From the NCBI GenBank assembly GCA_964387775.1, contig CAYLZO010000065.1, forward strand, positions 1 to 22,121: DNA of 22,121 nt. The letters are read 5' to 3'. Positions 20,750 through 22,121 of the stretch are shown piece after piece. The translations under genes were made by a program, and so were the position numbers. The notes beneath the pieces are model-generated. The model saw only the letters and a list, made by a program, of their open reading frames with translations. It was not told the origin of the DNA and did no database searches. The stretch's first letter is position 1. Each line of letters starts with the position of its first letter. The stretch comes from CAYLZO01 sp964387775 (GTDB lineage: Bacteria; Chloroflexota; Anaerolineae; JAAYZQ01).

Positions 20750-20959
20750 TTGGCAACTGTCGAATTGAAATCTGGCGAGTCGCAGGAGCGACTTTTGAAG
20801 CGTTTTCGAAAGAAGGTTCAGAAATCGCGGATTCTGAGCACCGTCAAGAAGAAGCGATATTTCATGTCAAAGAGTGAAAAGCGTCGGCTGGCGCTTCGCA
20901 AGGCCAAGCGGCGCGAACGCCGGCGGCGTTGGCGACGGCAGCGCAAGAATCGCTACTAG
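20750..20959 (+). CDS. rpsU: Small ribosomal subunit protein bS21
   Basis: 69 residues. VELKSGESQERLLKRFRKKVQKSRILSTVKKKRYF is collinear with the conserved bS21 core, followed by a very basic tail (KRRERRRRWRRQRKNRY). bS21 binds the 30S platform near the anti-Shine-Dalgarno region and helps initiation. The start is a TTG (20750-20752) placed eight bases after a perfect AGGAGG. A GTG directly abutting that site is too close to be used. It is followed by two hairpins, repeat copy B, and the bL35 gene. Confidence 0.92.
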   Translation: MATVELKSGESQERLLKRFRKKVQKSRILSTVKKKRYFMSKSEKRRLALRKAKRRERRRRWRRQRKNRY

Positions 20960-21033
20960 ACCGGCCGTTACCAAGGCGGTCTGGTGATGGAATACGCTCA
21001 AGTTGCCGCCGGCCAGACGTCTGCGTGGCAACT
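20958..21033 (+). promoter_or_regulatory. Two stable hairpins between rpsU and rpmI
   Basis: AGACCG (20958-20963) pairs with CGGTCT (20977-20982), with two more G-C pairs inside. AGTTGCC (21001-21007) pairs with GGCAACT (21027-21033) and encloses a CAGACGTCTG palindrome. Neither has a T run. They could be an RNA-processing site or a ribosomal protein leader acting on bL35. Confidence 0.5.
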
Positions 21034-21047
21034 CGGGTTCGAATGTA

Positions 21048-21137
21048 GATAGGGCCTAACCCACGAAATCCCGGCACATTGAGCAAGGATTTCGGGGCAG
21101 CATGGGCCCTTTTGGTTCCGGCTCTGACCGGGTTAGG
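21048..21137 (-). repeat. Dispersed element, copy B (inverted relative to copy A)
   Basis: The ends CCTAACCC and GGGTTAGG lie at 21055-21062 and 21130-21137; GATAGGG (21048-21054) extends the shared block. Read on the minus strand it follows copy A closely (CCCGGTCAGAGCCGGAACC, then a GAAATCC...GGATTTC hairpin, here perfect). Its end at 21133-21139 provides the TTAGGAG that is the only Shine-Dalgarno-like site for rpmI. Confidence 0.88.
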
Positions 21138-21150
21138 AGCGTGTAGTAGC

Positions 21151-21360
21151 ATGCCAAAGATGAAGACTCATAAAGCAACAGCCAAGCGGTTCAAGATCAC
21201 CGGCACGGGCAAGCTGATGCGGATGAAACAGGGGCGCAGCCACAAGCGCCGGAAGAAGGCCAAGCGGGTTCGCCGCTCCCTCGACAAGGATTTCCGGATT
21301 GCCAGGGTGGACCGCAAGCGTGTGCGAAGGCTTCTTGGGCTGAAAAAGAGAAAAAAGTAG
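21151..21360 (+). CDS. rpmI: Large ribosomal subunit protein bL35
   Basis: 69 residues with the full bL35 pattern: MPKMKTHKATAKRFKITGTG, KLMRMKQGRSHKRRKKAKRVRRSL and the C-terminal RVRRLLGLKKRKK. It is a structural protein of the 50S subunit. In most bacteria it is encoded in infC-rpmI-rplT; here neither initiation factor 3 nor bL20 follows, and the neighbour is the bS22-like gene. ATG 21151 is 11 bases after AGGAG, which is formed by the end of repeat copy B and the next two bases. The insertion therefore redesigned the leader of this gene. Confidence 0.95.
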   Translation: MPKMKTHKATAKRFKITGTGKLMRMKQGRSHKRRKKAKRVRRSLDKDFRIARVDRKRVRRLLGLKKRKK

Positions 21361-21393
21361 ACGGGACCCGGCAGATAGAAAGGAGGGGGGACG

Positions 21394-21489
21394 ATGGGCA
21401 GCGTGAAGAAATGGCGTAAGAAAAAGACAGCAAAGCACAAACATCGAAAGCAGCTGAAACGAACGCGCTGGCAGCGCCGCAAGAAGTAG
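21394..21489 (+). CDS. bS22 / AURKAIP1-COX24 (mS38)-like small ribosomal protein
   Basis: A 31-residue, extremely basic peptide: MGSVKKWRKKKTAKHKH then RKQLKRTRWQRRKK. It matches the pattern MGSVxKxRRKRMxKxKHRKLxxxTRxQRRK of the AURKAIP1/COX24 domain protein, known as bS22 in actinobacterial ribosomes and mS38 in mitochondria, where it sits near the decoding region of the small subunit. AGGAGG lies close upstream of ATG 21394. The gene starts 33 bp after the bL35 stop, so the two are almost certainly co-transcribed. It is easily missed by gene callers because of its size. Ribosomal association is inferred from family. Confidence 0.88.
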   Translation: MGSVKKWRKKKTAKHKHRKQLKRTRWQRRKK

Positions 21490-21554
21490 CCTCGGTGGGT
21501 GTGCCTGTACCCTCTTTCTAGAGCGGTTGGCGTTCACCGCTTGGGTGCAGGCAA

Positions 21555-22071
21555 ATCCACCTCCAACCTAATCCCGGCACGCCGACCGATATTCTCATCG
21601 GCTCTTTTGCCGGGTTCTCTTTCAACGACTTTTTGCTCAACTTGCCCCCCGGAGGTTTTGCCGGCGTTGTTGGGCCTTGTGATGTACAGCGAATTCGCCT
21701 ATACGACCCTCGTGTTCTTTATCGCGCTCTTTATCGTCGTCGGCGCAATCCGCGAGGTGGGCTTGATCAGCCTCATCGCCGACCTGATCGGCCGGCTGGT
21801 GGGTGGCAACTTGATTGTCGCGATGTTGACCGTCTCCTGGCTGGGTGCCATCCTGTCGACCATCGTGGCCAATATCCCCTTTACGGCGGCCATGTTGCCT
21901 GTGGTTGGCCATTTATCGTCTGTGGTGCCGGGCGCCCACAGCAATATGTTGTTCTGCTCGCTTTCGGTGGGCTCGGGCATGGGCGGCAACGGATCGCTCA
22001 TCGGCGCCTCGGCCAACATGGTGACGTCCGACATCGCCGAACGCGCGGGTTATCCCATCACCTATACCTAA
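21555..22071 (+). pseudogene. Decayed ArsB/NhaD/SLC13-type ion transporter
   Basis: Fragments of an ion-transporter-superfamily protein occur in two frames. From 21576 GTPTDILIGSFAGFSFND and FLLNLPP is read in one frame. After the CCCCCC run near 21645, the frame beginning EVLPALLGLVMYSEF continues with TTLVFFIALFIVVGAIREVG, then NIPFTAAMLPVVGHL and GSGMGGNGSLIGASANMVTS. This is the typical second half of ArsB/P-protein/citrate-type transporters. The first half is almost absent, the frames disagree, a central stretch is missing, and the end (GYPITYT) stops at a TAA inside repeat copy C, before the expected last helix. A weak hairpin AGCGGT/ACCGCT at 21522-21541 precedes it. Clearly non-functional. 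Confidence 0.8.
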
Positions 22072-22121
22072 CCCGGACAAGCCGGAACCAAAAGGGCAAA
22101 ACGCCGTCCACAAAATCTTTG
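22067..22121 (+). repeat. Dispersed element, copy C (cut by window end)
   Basis: It begins CCTAACCCGGACAAGCCGG (22067 onward) and continues GAACCAAAAGGGCAAAA, then GTCCACAAAATCTTTG to the last base, in the same orientation as copy A. Its CCTAACCC end supplies the stop codon (22069-22071) of the transporter remnant. Confidence 0.85.

Noticed and set aside
21522..21541. Hairpin AGCGGT/ACCGCT as terminator of the bS22 operon
   Set aside because: The stem is only 6 bp and is not followed by a T run.
1..22121. CRISPR array, prophage or toxin-antitoxin module
   Set aside because: No regularly spaced direct repeats of 25-40 bp, no phage structural genes and no recognisable toxin or antitoxin pair were found; the Xer gene has no cargo.

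Overview
The window is a GC-rich, gene-dense bacterial segment that looks like a draft or metagenome assembly, since a 10-base N gap lies inside the sortase gene. Family content suggests Chloroflexota, probably Anaerolineae or a relative: Pro/Thr-rich 'PTPT' surface linkers, a zinc-ribbon protein with an ELPDWL motif, a UMF1-type MFS protein, B12/radical-SAM proteins and many short palindromic intergenic repeats. This placement is inference; no 16S gene is present.

Positions 1-16577 are almost entirely on the minus strand. In order of increasing coordinate they hold: a UMF1 MFS transporter cut by the window edge; a proline-tRNA ligase-like protein that lacks the usual class II catalytic motifs; a phosphate module (DUF47/PhoU-like protein, PiT transporter, and a zinc-ribbon Nudix-GNAT fusion upstream); a 61-residue one-helix membrane protein; a sortase; an envelope operon (a membrane protein with an extracellular domain, then the lipid II flippase MurJ); purine nucleoside phosphorylase; a PH/SHOCT membrane protein behind a XerC/D-like recombinase; a B12-binding radical SAM protein translationally coupled to a PfkB sugar kinase; and a solitary MoxR ATPase.

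At about 16.6-16.9 kb the orientation switches. The plus strand carries a double-zinc-ribbon membrane protein, a Nudix hydrolase and an unknown beta-rich protein. A tRNA-Leu(GAG) follows with a consensus promoter and its own terminator. A DUF624 membrane protein (minus) is divergent from a PadR regulator (plus). Then comes a cluster of very small basic ribosomal proteins: bS21, bL35 and a 31-residue bS22/mS38-like protein. The window ends in a decayed ArsB/SLC13-type transporter pseudogene.

The strongest unexplained signals are these. (1) A roughly 83-92 bp element with CCTAACCC/GGGTTAGG ends occurs three times in the last 3.2 kb; its termini provide two stop codons and the apparent ribosome binding site of bL35. 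(2) The ProRS-like protein has lost the aminoacylation motifs but keeps an inserted editing-type domain. (3) The bS21-bL35-bS22 cluster lacks infC and rplT. (4) The Xer recombinase lacks the usual catalytic lysine. (5) At least six further unrelated palindromic or tandem intergenic elements are present, including a nested inverted repeat at 12737-12821. I saw no CRISPR array, prophage, toxin-antitoxin or classical defence system.
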